Of a stretch of 64,000 nucleotides of DNA, positions 1-11,800 are shown one piece after another. The notes beneath the pieces are model-generated. The model saw only the letters and a program-made list of their open reading frames with translations. It made no database searches and was not told the origin of the DNA. Both the position numbers and the translations under genes were made by a program. Numbering within the stretch: position 1 is the stretch's first letter; the number at the start of each line of letters is the position of its first letter. The DNA comes from Pempheris klunzingeri (Eukaryota > Chordata > Actinopteri > Acropomatiformes > Pempheridae): positions 14,006,721-14,070,720 of the forward strand of contig NC_092027.1 of assembly GCF_042242105.1 (NCBI RefSeq), in the 5' to 3' direction.

Positions 1-940
1 TTTTCTGGGTTATTTCCAGCTTGTGTGTCATCATATTGGTTAACCATCCATGATTTAAGACTAGGATTATCTATTTACCTTGTCCAGAAATAAAGGTTTG
101 GCCTCACAGCACACACAGTCTGAGTCTGAGCTTGGGTGTGTATTCAAATGATCTATAAAATTTACAAAAGGAAGAGGATTTTTTTCCTTCTTTCTTTCTT
201 TTTTTTTGAAAGCCAACATTTGTTTTGTGGCAAATGAGATGAAATTGCGGAGGCAGTAGTGGTGTCCTCCCCTCCCTCCCCCAGGGCTGACTGGATACGC
301 CCCAGGGACAGGATAGGATGGACTGGGCCAACCTCCCATTCATCAGTCTCTCCCTCCTCACTGCTTCACAGCATCGGGCTCAAACAAAGCTTCTCTGCAT
401 GACACATCAGACCAGCTTACTTTACAGCATTTACCTTTACCTAAAAACATACTAAATCTTAATTAACTCCTCTGTCCCCAAGGTGCCCCTCTATCTGTAA
501 AGTGCTGTTGCTTTTGAAGGTTATCTGATGTTGACTTTTTTGTTGGTGAACTTCTGCATATATGAATTCAATTGATTACTACAGTGTCCTACAGGGGCCT
601 TGCATTTAGCCTGCCAGGCTGTATGACCTTTGAGCTCTCTAAATAGGTAAATAAATAATATGTGATAAAATTATTAGCATATAAATAATTTGCCAATAAA
701 ACTGCTAATTATTTATTGACCAAATGATGACTTGCACAGCCACTAAATTATTTATTTTATTGTGCATTTAAAGTTTATTATTAAAATAATAAGCTTTTCT
801 GATTTGGTCAAACAGCTTCTCTAAATTTACTGTCTTTAACTTTATTTTGCCTCCCACTTGTTGCAGTTTGGATCGAGCCACTAGCCTGACCTTACCTTTG
901 AAAAATGTACGACGACCTCAAGCTTAAATGTTTAGACGCT
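1..940. other. Upstream non-coding region of sp8
   Basis: No supportable gene. The stretch is mostly AT-rich, especially 640-800, which contains several TAATTA-like and ATTTATTG-like words of the kind homeodomain or forkhead factors can bind. This is weak evidence on its own. A C/T-rich patch lies at about 180-210 and a C-rich patch near 265-285. The short open frames on the minus strand at 67-361 have no recognisable protein content. Confidence 0.5.
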
Positions 941-943
941 GGC

Positions 944-1022
944 TGAGCTGCTCTCTGATTGGTTCCCCACTCTGAGCTGCTCTCTGATTGGTTCCCCACT
1001 CTGAGCTGCTCTCTGATTGGTC
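944..1022 (+). promoter_or_regulatory. Triple 29-bp tandem repeat with CCAAT boxes, sp8 proximal promoter
   Basis: A 29-bp unit starting TGAGCTGCTCTCTGATTGG begins at 944, 973 and 1002; the third copy is cut short. Each copy carries ATTGG (CCAAT on the other strand), at 958-962, 987-991 and 1016-1020. They lie 160-220 bp upstream of the sp8 start codon. CCAAT boxes at this distance are typical binding sites for NF-Y. The repeat is seen directly; promoter function is inferred. Confidence 0.6.
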
Positions 1023-1102
1023 CCTGTACTCTCAGCGGCACTTCAAAGCCACGAAGAAGCTACAACTATCCAAGCAGTCAGAGAGGAAACACAGATTCAT
1101 CA

Positions 1103-1105
1103 GAC

Positions 1106-1143
<38 letters not shown>
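1103..1143 (+). repeat. (CA)n microsatellite in the sp8 leader
   Basis: About 20 CA units with one CG interruption at 1109-1110, ending 33 bases before the sp8 ATG. It probably lies in the 5' untranslated region and would be transcribed. Confidence 0.9.
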
Positions 1144-1148
<5 letters not shown>

Positions 1149-1176
1149 GTCAGCCGAAGACACCAGAGCACGGACC

Positions 1177-3086
1177 ATGGCTGCTACACTGTTAGGGGTA
1201 AGTTCACATTTCTATTTATTTCCTGAAACGTATCAAGTTGCTAAAATATTGGTTTAATATGGTTATAAAAGCGTAAAGGGTTTAGTTTATATGTGGTGTT
1301 CAGGGAACACAGTTAACTTCGTACTTTACGGTATTTTCTCTGCTGTAGAGTTGCTGTTATGAATAATATTCAAAATATTGCCTAATAATAAACTGATAAT
1401 CTACATATACGATTCCTACAGTTTTACCGTCAGCAGCTGTTTTCACTGGTCAGTTTTCTGACCTCTGTTGTCTTCAGTGGTCGCGACAGCAGGTGAAGGC
1501 TGATACCGCTGTTGGAAGCAAGATAAATGCCTGTAAAAGTGGAAAGAAAGTGGCGCATAGTTGAGCTTTTGCTTTTAAAAACCATCTAAAGCCCTCATTT
1601 AGAAATGACATTAACACAAGTGTTCATTTTTTTGGTATTTGTTTTGTAATATGAAGAAGTTTAGCATCTTAGTGCCGTGCTCTTCACTGACTAAACACCT
1701 GAATGTGCTCCTCCGTGTCTCTGATTGATCCAAGTAAAACTTAAACCATGTCACATTATTCATGTACATGACTTGAGCTTATGCGCGTCTTTACGCACAC
1801 CATGTTCAGCCATGACTCTGCCAGTATGCCTGAGTGCCAGCGTAATGTTTGTGTGCTCCCCACAGGAGGAGCCCCGGCTGGGCAGCACCCCGCTTGCCAT
1901 GCTGGCTGCCACCTGCAGCAGAATCGGTGACCCCAGCTCCTCCTGCTCCCCTGCTCTTTCCGATGGAGCCCCGGGACTTGTCAAGGGCTTCCACCCGTGG
2001 AGAAGGGGCGCCCCGGGCACCAGTAACCTGGGTGCCTCCCTCACCTCGCTCGGGGTTCACTCTGGAGCCCCCAGGAGTAACGGGAACGGGCTGACGGAGA
2101 CATCCAGCGCTTTCTCGGTGGCCAGCACTCCTTTTGGGCATGAATTTTCTATGTTCCAGACCGCTGTGCCATCGGACAGCAATGTCCCCGATTCCGCACA
2201 CTCACAGCGGTCTGTGTTCCTGACTAAATTCCCCTCTTCGGTGGAGGGCATGCCCGGGATATACCCAAGGATGCATCCCTATGAGTCGTGGTTGAAACCC
2301 GTGGGAGATGTCAGTAACGGGTCTACAGCTTGGTGGGACATGGGGACCAGCTGGGTGGACACACAGAGCCCGGCCGGGTTACCCTCTCCTCTGAGCGGCT
2401 ACAGCACCGACTACAGCTCCGCCTTCAGCCCCGGGGCCTCTCAGCACCTGCTCCCCGCCACACAGCACCTGTTTGACGGCTTCAGGCCGCCTGTCCCGGC
2501 TCCCTACACTGAGTCTACGACTACGGTGACCCCAGCGCTGACAGGAGCTCCCGTCGTCTCTCTGCCCGCATCCTCCCGCTCCTCCTCACGGCGCTACTCC
2601 GGCAGAGCCACGTGCGACTGCCCCAACTGCCAGGAGGTAGAGAGCCTTGGCCAGGGCGGCACGAGCCCGAGGCGCAGGGGCTTGCACAGCTGCCACATCC
2701 CGGGCTGCGGTAAAGTTTACGGCAAGACGTCTCACCTGAAGGCTCACCTGCGCTGGCACACCGGGGAGAGGCCGTTTGTCTGCAACTGGCTCTTCTGCGG
2801 GAAACGCTTCACGCGCTCCGATGAGCTCCAGCGGCATTTGCGCACGCACACCGGGGAAAAACGGTTCGAGTGCGCCATTTGCCACAAACGGTTCATGCGC
2901 TCCGACCACCTCAGCAAGCACGCGCGGACGCACAGCGCAGAGGGCTCAGAGGATGGCGGAGAACCGGGACTCGGTAAAGGATGCAGCGACACAGACAACA
3001 GCCTCTCCGGTAGCCCGAGCCAGTCTCCCGGGCTGCACGTGCGTGAGACAGTCCAAACCTCAGAGAGACAGAGCGCGGTGGAATAA
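1177..3086 (+). CDS. sp8: Sp8-like zinc-finger transcription factor (two coding exons)
   Basis: Coding exons are 1177-1197 and 1866-3086, joined at a phase-0 intron with a GTAAGT donor at 1198 and a CACAG acceptor ending at 1865, giving 413 residues. Exon 1 encodes MAATLLG and exon 2 continues [17 protein letters not shown], the conserved Sp8/Sp9 amino end. Further Sp8/9 blocks are [16 protein letters not shown] and [15 protein letters not shown], the buttonhead box (Cys257-Cys262). Three C2H2 fingers at residues 283-363 carry the [16 protein letters not shown] and RSDHLSKH recognition helices of GC-box-binding Sp factors. The protein acts in the nucleus; Sp8 is known for roles in limb or fin outgrowth and forebrain patterning. 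It lacks the long Ala and Gly runs of mammalian SP8 and has changes in finger 3 ([14 protein letters not shown]), so it may be a diverged duplicate. Convergent linkage to itgb8 favours sp8 over sp9. Whether it is sp8a or sp8b cannot be told here. Confidence 0.88.
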
Positions 3087-3494
3087 TGAGCCACAAAGTT
3101 AGACAGGAACAAAGCAACACTTGGACATCTGATGACACTGTACCAGCCCGTATGGAGTTGGGTTTATTTGGACACTTAAAAACTGAAATGGCACTTTAAG
3201 ATTAACTTGAGCAGTGGATGATGAACGCTGTGTCCTTACCTCATTACTTTAAAAATACATTTTACTCTACAGTTTGTCAGCCTTGTGTTATTTGAAGACA
3301 TGTTACATGCGCCTAATTTATTTGATTAGAATTATAATGGTGGCCTGTTATTCTCTGGGTTATTTCTTGACATCATGGCGTTATATATTAATTTAAATTC
3401 GTGACATATTGTTAATATTTTTTAGTATCCTTATTTGAAAGACTAAATTGTAATGATTTATCTCTGATTGTAAGTCGTGGTTATAACTGGTATC

Positions 3495-3500
3495 AATAAA
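3495..3500 (+). terminator. sp8 polyadenylation signal
   Basis: Canonical AATAAA 409 bases after the sp8 stop codon, in an AT-rich 3' untranslated region. It is the first canonical hexamer downstream of the gene that I noted. Confidence 0.6.
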
Positions 3501-5433
3501 ACAGGATCATATCTGGACTTATTTCGTTTCTCTTTGGACCTGCTAGGCGCTTAAAGCTTTGCTTGTATTATAATTTGTGACTAAAGAGTATTTTTTGAGA
3601 ATTACAACTATAAAACAGCATATAACTAATATCTCATATCTAGTTAGGCTATTCTAAACCTTAAGAGAAAAGCGTCACATGAATTAAGAATCAGGTTCAC
3701 ACTAATCACAGAAATTCTTAAATCAAGCATCTTAAGTTTGTTCATTCATCCAACATGTGTTTAAAGTTGAGTGTTATTGTGGAAAATTAAATTTGTTGAT
3801 TTGTTGATTGAAATGATCACAGCTCTGCTCTACACTGTTGGTTAAGAATGATCATTTACACTGTATTCTGCACACTTTCTCTAACTGAATGTTACTTCAG
3901 ATATTTACAGTAATCAGTCAGACTCCTCCCAGTTGCCTTTGTGCGCATCTCCACCTAGTGTTCAGTTTAAAGCATCCCCTGTTTTTTGGTACCACAAGGG
4001 TTGATCACACCTTGATCTTTTGTGCATTTTGTCGCATCACAAACTACAACAGCCAGATCAGCACAAAACCTTAACACTGACTTTACATTCATTGAAATAT
4101 CAGGCTAACTTGCTTCCTCTGGGGCTGACTTAGTAATAAATAGCTTTTCATATGTTTCACCACGCTACCACGAATTAGACCTAAACACATTTTCATTCAA
4201 ATTTTTTTATTCAAATACAGCTGCAGGCCTGTTGGTACAGAAAAGCTGAAGAACTCAGGAAATGATGAAAAAAAATATCTTGCACATTTTATTGTGATGA
4301 AAACATTCATGCTACACAGCTAGTCACATTAATTGACAGCAAAACTACACAGAAAAGTGCTGTTGTTATGCCGAACTCAGTACCCGGTTAGATGAGATGA
4401 TTATTACCTTATTGCTGAATTATTCTCATGTTTAGAGAACCCTCTTCATAAACAGAAACAGTACTTCCTACCTGTACCTCAAGTAGCCTCATCATAAAAT
4501 AGTACAATTAACATAAATACAAAGAAAAACATAATAAAATCACAATAAATAATAATTAGTGTTCCTGACTTACAGTAAAATAGAGCAGGTGTTGCTGTAA
4601 ACAATATTGTGTAGGTCTCGGTGTCTAAACTTGTCAGTCCTGATAGTAATGGCTCTGGGATGATCAGCAGATGCATGCAGACACAGTTCTGGTTGTGGCT
4701 CTGTTATAGGGGCCACATGTACAGACCTTTGATGGTGCAGTTGTCATTATAGCCAGTAAAAGGTTTTTTTTTTAAATGTGATTTTCCAGTCCATTGTTAT
4801 TCCAGTGTTGTGGATTTGTCACATTAGCTTCAAATGCATGTAATGCGTAGATGCCTTCTAATGCCCAACATATAGCAAACCAAAACGTTTCAAACCCACC
4901 ATTACAGTTCTCCTGTTCTCAGTAGTATAATGCAAGACAATTGTTCTAGTGCAAGTCTAACGAGATTATCAAACAAATGACAATCATATGAAACTATGTT
5001 CTCACTTATCGTGGTATAAAAATGCCATAAAATAACACTAATTTGGAATGCAGTTGATCGGTTAACAAAAACAAAATGCAACAAAGAGACACTAAGACAC
5101 TAAGAGACAAGATGCCCCACAAATAACTGAAAATCAGATTGGGCTAAATGATAAAAAGGCATACAGAGTCATGGGTGAGTTTCATGAATTAAAACCCAAG
5201 GAATTACAGCTGAGGTCAGTACCGTGTAGACAATGTTATTGGAGGAAAAAAATGTCGTACCTCAAACTGGCCACAGGGGGGCAGACAGAGACAGAGAGAT
5301 AGTACAGTTGGTGTGTCACACAGTCACATTAAACCTCACACATGTAGTGTTTTTACTATAAAATCATAAATAGAAAGCCTAGATAGAGCATAAATGCATC
5401 TACCTGCACCACACACTCTCTCATACACTCTCT

Positions 5434-5470
<37 letters not shown>

Positions 5471-5760
5471 AAGTTAGAGCAGTGATTTCTGCATGGCTAA
5501 AAAGCGAGGAATGATCACCCTCCACCCTGTGGAGGAAGCAGCCTCCCTGCTGCTACAGAGGAAGAAGAGATGGGGGACTTTGTGCTCTTTGTTTCATCTC
5601 GATTTCCAGCATACTGGCCACATTCGTCACACAGTCAATGAGAGTTTGGTCTTTTATAAATGTGATCCTGTGGAGGTTTCATAGTTTCGCTTAGCATTAT
5701 CAGAGTCTCCGCGTACAGCTGGTTGAAGTTCTTTGAAGGTTAAGAGGCAGAAAAGAAGCC
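3501..5760. other. sp8-itgb8 intergenic region
   Basis: Convergent 3' flanks of sp8 and itgb8. The DNA is AT-rich with no coding signal. A compound (CT)n(CA)n microsatellite lies at 5434-5469. In mammals ABCB5 lies between these two genes; no ABC-transporter motif or open frame is visible here. The 63-codon frame at 5493-5684 has no recognisable content. Confidence 0.6.
5434..5469 (+). repeat. (CT)n(CA)n compound microsatellite
   Basis: About eleven CT units followed directly by about six CA units. Confidence 0.9.
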
Positions 5761-5766
5761 TTTATT
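5761..5766 (-). terminator. itgb8 polyadenylation signal
   Basis: TTTATT on the plus strand, that is AATAAA on the minus strand, 60 bases beyond the itgb8 stop codon. If used, the 3' untranslated region would be very short. Confidence 0.5.
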
Positions 5767-5825
5767 TAACTCTCCTTTTGCATGTCTCTACTGACGTCCT
5801 CCTGACCTTTACCTTTGACCTCTTC

Positions 5826-8800
5826 CTAGCACTGCCAGGGGTCACCGAGGGGCATCTTGGGAACCTGGATGTGCATCTCCACGGGGCGGTCAGGTGGACG
5901 GTCCCTCCTGTAGGTAACTGTCTTCTCATTGGTTGTGGGAATGTATGACAGGTCCTGAATGGTGACAGAAGACAGTTATAGACACACACTTGCATGCAAC
6001 TAACATGACGCTCGATGTAATGCTACATTTATATAGATGAGGGGACTCATGAGAGATTACAAATTCAATGCAGCAGAAGCTGAGATATCCTGACCTTTTG
6101 TGCCTTATATGGTCAACCTCCAAAAGACCAGTTGCAGAGTTAAAAGTACAGTGTATTGACAGTCTTAACACCGTATCTTTCCAAAATTACTAAAGTGATA
6201 TCAGTCTCGACGAAGCTCGTTTAGAGCAACAGAAGAAATTATAAAGCTGTTTTCACAGGCTGTGCTGTTGTCCCTAAAATTAGTTGAGTGCCCCTTTAAT
6301 ATCAGCAGCTCCTTTGAGGTGGATTTCATAAAGCGGATTTCAGCATTACAACACTTGCAAAACTCCCACGTTAAGGCAAATACGAACCGCATTTCCCCAG
6401 AGAGTATAATGTTACATCTGAAACATCAGCAGGGGATTGTGCTCCATGAAAGTGTTCAAATGTTACCCAAACAGATGCATTCATTTGTTTTTACAGTCTG
6501 CAGTGTCAATAAGATGATCTGTGCTGGACCATGAGCAAATGAAGGGTTTCCATATGCTTATAAACCATATCTCCACAAAAAAATTTCCATCATTTCATTC
6601 TTCTCAGAGGTGCTGTACATCATTGTAAGGTCACAAATCTGGACACTGTAGATGGTGAGCAGGGAGTTGAGAGGAAATGTAAAATACAGCTGTACCTCCA
6701 ACAGCAGACTCAAATTCCGCACTCCATAGCGGACGGTGCAAATGATCAAATATATCCTAAAGAACTAAGCGGTCCATAATGCATCTAAGGGCTCCAGTGA
6801 CATCCCCGCCTCTGCTCAATTAAAACCCTGCTGAGCAAACATTGACTTGTGAGAGCTAACCTTTCCAGTGCAGTGATAGCCTCCATCCTCAGCAGCGCCC
6901 CCTGGTGGCTTGTTTCTCTTCTGTAGCAGCAGCCGGGACACTGCCACCACCACCAACCCACACAGCACGGTCAGAGCACACACACTCAGGAATGTTCCTA
7001 CCAGCCGGCTGCTGCTGACACACTCTGTGGACACACACATAAGGTTTCACTGTATACAGGGTTCCTTTTACTGCTGTAAAGTAAAGTAATGCTGTAAAGT
7101 AAGAATGCCTTCAAAAATATAAAATGTAATTGTAAAGGTAGTTATACTGCATCAGCAAGGTCTCTCCCAGGCAAAGATTTCAAAGCAAACTGGGGTTTCG
7201 AGTTGTGCTGTTCAAGCTCTTTTGAAGAAGCACAAAGAAAGGGGCAACGTTGAGAACCGTAGACACAGTGGTCGGCCAAGGAAACTTAGTGCAGAAGATG
7301 AAAGACACATTATGTTTACTTCCCATCGAAATCAGAAGATGTCCAGCAGTGTCATCATCAGTATCATCTCAACTATGCACGAAAACACAGGAACTGGGGT
7401 GCAGAAAAATGGCAGCAGGTGCTCTGGACTGATGAGTCAAAATTTTAAATATTTGGCTGTAGGAGAAGGCAGTTTGTTCGCCGAAGGGCTGGAGAGCGAT
7501 ACGATAATGAGTGTCTGCAGGCAACAGTGAAGCTGGTGGAAGTTGGGGCTGCATTTCTGTAGATGGAGTTGGGGATTTGGTCAGAATCAATGGTGTCCTG
7601 CTGAGAAATACAGGCAGATACTTATCCATCATGTAACACCATCAGGGAGGTGTCTGATTGGCCCCAAATTTGTTCTCCAGCAGGAAAACGAACCCAAACA
7701 TACAGCTAATGTCACTAGGAACTATCTACAGCGTAAAGAACAAGGAGTCCTGGAAGTGATGGTGTGGCCCCCACAGAGCCCCGATCTCAACATCATCCAG
7801 TCTGTCTGGGATCACATGAAGAGACAGAGGGATCTGAGGCAGCCGACATCCACAGAAGATCTGTCTTGATAAATGTGATATTTTTGAAAGCATTCTTACT
7901 TTACAACATTTCTTCACACCTGCGTAAAACTTTACTGCGTACTGCGCAGGTGCAGAGGTTCTTCATGACCTTGTCTACACATGTTTGAGCATCTATATTT
8001 GTGAAGACCCTAGTCCTTAACCATCATAATTACATGCCTAACCACAGTCCTTATACTATTTCCAATCTTCACTTAAAATCTCAATCCTCAAACAACCCTT
8101 TAAAGAGGGAAGGACAGACCAAACTGTCCTCAGTTTATAAAAATGTGCTCAGCTATGAGGTCTAAAATTCAAATTGGTCCTCACAAAGATAGACATACCA
8201 AAGGAGCAGGAGTTGAATAGGTATTTAGATACAACAATGTAAAGTTCACTAATTCATTAAAAAATCATTACATGTAAAAAAAAAACTAAAATAATGCAAA
8301 ATACAAGTTAAAGTGTACTTAAAAGTGTTACATGTAAAAGTATACTCAACAGAAAAATGGCCACAGTTTGTCATATATTATGAAATATTTCATTATCAAC
8401 GTCGTTAATACTGATACATTGATATGGAAGTGGCATTTTTACAGTGTAGCTGATCAAAGTGGACCTAGTTTTAACTACTTGTGGTGTAACCAGTAATTGC
8501 AGCTGTCTAATAAATGTAGTAAGAGTAATAAAGTAAATATCTAGTAAATGTCCCACTATAATGTTGTGGGGTAGACATATAAAGTAATAAGACACGTGCA
8601 GCTCATGTAAAAATACAAATACCTCAAAATTATATTTAAGTGCAGTACTTAATTACTTTCCACACAAACACACACACACTCCCACAGATCGGTCAGCAAC
8701 AGCTGTGCCAGTGGTGCTGCACTGAATAGTCCGCTGGCTGTGGATCTGCTGGGGAGCATGTGTGGATGACGGGCTCATCGCTCAACACAAAGAGCCCAAA

Positions 8801-11800
8801 GAGTGCTCTGACATTTTGTAACAGGGTTACCATGGAGACCTGGCTCCTGCTGCACCCGGGAGGAGTGGGCGTGAGCAGGAAGAGACTGTCCCGTTGGGTG
8901 GAGAGGGGGGGTGAGGGGATCGGGGGTGGGGGGCGCACAATGAGCAGTGCTGTTCCAAAAATTGGGAAGGCGGGGATGAACTGTAACACTTGGATGTGCA
9001 GTGGTGTGTGTGCGTTTGTGTGTGTGTGTAGGCCAGGGCATGTGTGAGCTAGTGGGTTTTAAATTATGCTCTGTATGTGTGTGCGTGCGTCTGTGTTTGT
9101 ATGCATATGTGTGTGTATGGCTGTGAAAATCAAGAAAGCGAGCTGGGAACTGAGGGGAAATGTAAAATACAGCTGTAACACTGACAGCAGGCTTGCTGAC
9201 TCAAATACACCAGGGTGCTGTAGTGCAGCAGTGGTAGCAACGGAAGTGACCTCGAATGAAGGCATGTGTGTGTAGATGTGTGTTAGTGCGTGTGTGTGTG
9301 TTGACATTATACCTGGTCTTGTGCTAATGTGAAGCTGGGTCCGACCAGACTGTGAGCTTGTCTGAAACCGATAACGGCAGTTGTCATTACTGATGTACAT
9401 ACACTGAATCCGCATATCCCCCGCATGACCTGAAAATGGAAAGAGAGAGAGAGAGAGAGAGAAATGAAGTGAGATGTTGTTCAGTCCAGACATGTTAAGC
9501 TCCAAGTCCCAGTGAAAATCCTCCAGGACTTCTAAAAACAAAAGGATCAATGGGAGCAGCATTACAAGAGAGCTGCTGTTTTTTTTTAAAGCTCTTCAGT
9601 TCTCTCCTTAAAGATGCACTAATCAATATTTTTATACTACTGTGGATCACGTTACTATGTGTAATACTATGTGTTGCTGGCCGTGAGAAATCCACAAAAT
9701 TACCACACAAACTGCATTTTCCCTGAGGTCTACAAGTTTGACAGATCCTTTTGGACTCAGTTAGTTAATTGTTTTGGTTTGCTTATCTGTTCTCAGCCGC
9801 ATTTAGCTGCTAAAGAGACAGATAACCTTTTTCAAGAATTAGTGAAGACCAACACAGGACTAAAGGGAGAGTGCATATTAGAGTTATATTGTATTTTATA
9901 TTACATCAAGTCAGAAGCAGAACTCCATATGAATGCTAATGTTGTTCTGTGTCTGCTGAGTGTGTAAATAAGCAACTGTTTGCTAAAGGGGTCAGCTTAA
10001 GAGCATTATAAGGTGATACAAAACACGTCAGTGTTGTGCTTGCTGGCTGCAAAGATCCAAAAATAATCAACTAATACGGCTTTAAAGAGCAATTAAACAC
10101 CAGCTGAAAGTCTTGTTTTTGCTAACTTCTCACCTTGCTGCAGTGATGAAGGAGTGTCACCGTGACATCGCAGTTGGGTGTGTTCAGTGATGCATCAGAC
10201 ATTTGACCAGAGAGGGCAGTGAAAAATGATGCTTTACAGCCTAGTGTTAAATTAGTCTTTAAGTTCTCAGTCACATGGTGAATAAGAAGCTGAATCTTTT
10301 TTGACCAGAACACTAAACTAAACTAAAATCCAACACAGTCCCTTTGCAAAATCAACTTTCCTCAGATCCACAAAACTGCAAATGTTCCATAGCCAATGTA
10401 TGAAAATGCGCTCAGAGCAGACTCTCTCCGCTAAAGTGGCCGTACCTGACACATCATCCATGTAGTCCACCAATGGGGCACAGCTGTTGTTGCAGTGTCC
10501 TGCCTGTTTTTGTGTAAGGCCATGAGACAAGTGGCAGTCCACACAATTCCTGAGAGAGACAGAGAGAGAGAGTAAAACAGTGCCTGCTCCAACTACAAGT
10601 AGTTCTGTAAGGGCTCTCCCATCATGCTTTGCAGTATTGAACAGAAACTGACAAGTACCAGTATGATTGGCAGGTGTTTTGGCAAGCAGGACATCTCTCA
10701 CAGAAGTCTCCAGAGCGTCGGGGGTCGTCACACACACACTTCCCACACACACATTTTCCCTGCCCGCTGCAAAGCAAGCCGTTGGCTGATTGACAGGTTG
10801 CTGTGGAGACGGGACAACCACAGCCATCACCTGTCCAGCTGTCCTCGCACACACACTCGCTCATTACACACACACCCCGCCCTGAGAAGGACAGACAGAG
10901 ACAGGAGTGAGGAGCGTTACAGAGGCAGACTGTATATGTTTTTACATCAAACTCGCACAACTCATCACTTTTTGATTTCTTGCGATATCTTGATGAACTA
11001 AATGGACATGACACTTTTAATTTTTGGAGTGTTCCCCCCTTACCTCCACACAGCAGTCCCCCTTCGTACGGGCAGGAGAAGTCGTCTATCTCGCAGTATT
11101 TCCCAAAAACTGCCCCAAGCCTGCTCTGGTCACACACACACTGCCCACACTCACACACTCCCCGACCACTGCAGTCCACATCAGACCCATCTGCTCTGCA
11201 GTTCCAGTTTGAATCTCTGTTTGAGTCCCTCATTAGTCCATGATCTGGCCTCTGCTCCTGACTGGCGCTGTCTGGCGTTCCTTTGCATGGTGATGTGCTC
11301 TCGTCTCTGCAGCGCTTTGCTGGTCCACAGCTGCAGCTGCATTTAGAGTGGATCCTAACCACGGTGGATTCGTTGTAACCTACAGGCTGAACCAGCACAG
11401 TTACATCTTCATCTTCCCCATCGTCGGGACAAGAGCGCAGGCCGATAGTGATATTGAAGTAGACCTACACGGCAAAACAATTATGATAAGAAACATCAAC
11501 TAGAATTTAGAACACACGTTCATGGTGCCCAGAGGGTGAACCCTAATAACTCTGATGACTTTTCATCAGGTCAAAGTTTAAATTAACACAGTAGACTAAG
11601 ATGGTGAGTATGGTAAAGATTATACCTGCTACACATCAGTGTTTTAGCATTGTGAGAATGTTAGCATGATGTAGTTAGCATTTAGCTCAAAGCACCACTA
11701 TGCTTAAGTACAGCCTCACAGAGATGTCAGCATGGCTGTAGACTTTTAGCCTTGGGAAAAGATAGAAAGGTAGATTTAAATAGGTAAGACTGCAAGCACC

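Noticed and set aside
1725..1865. Upstream extension of the sp8 exon 2 open frame
   Set aside because: It lies in the intron: a clear CACAG acceptor ends at 1865 and the conserved Sp8/9 amino end is supplied by exon 1 at 1177-1197.
1760..2933. Long minus-strand open frames across the sp8 exon
   Set aside because: GC-rich coding sequence gives open shadow frames; they match no known protein while the plus strand clearly encodes Sp8.
7222..7869. Open frames read as possible cellular genes
   Set aside because: They are pieces of a broken Tc1 transposase between inverted ends.
10624..11346. Plus-strand open frames over the itgb8 cysteine-rich exons
   Set aside because: Shadow frames of exons 11 and 12 on the minus strand.
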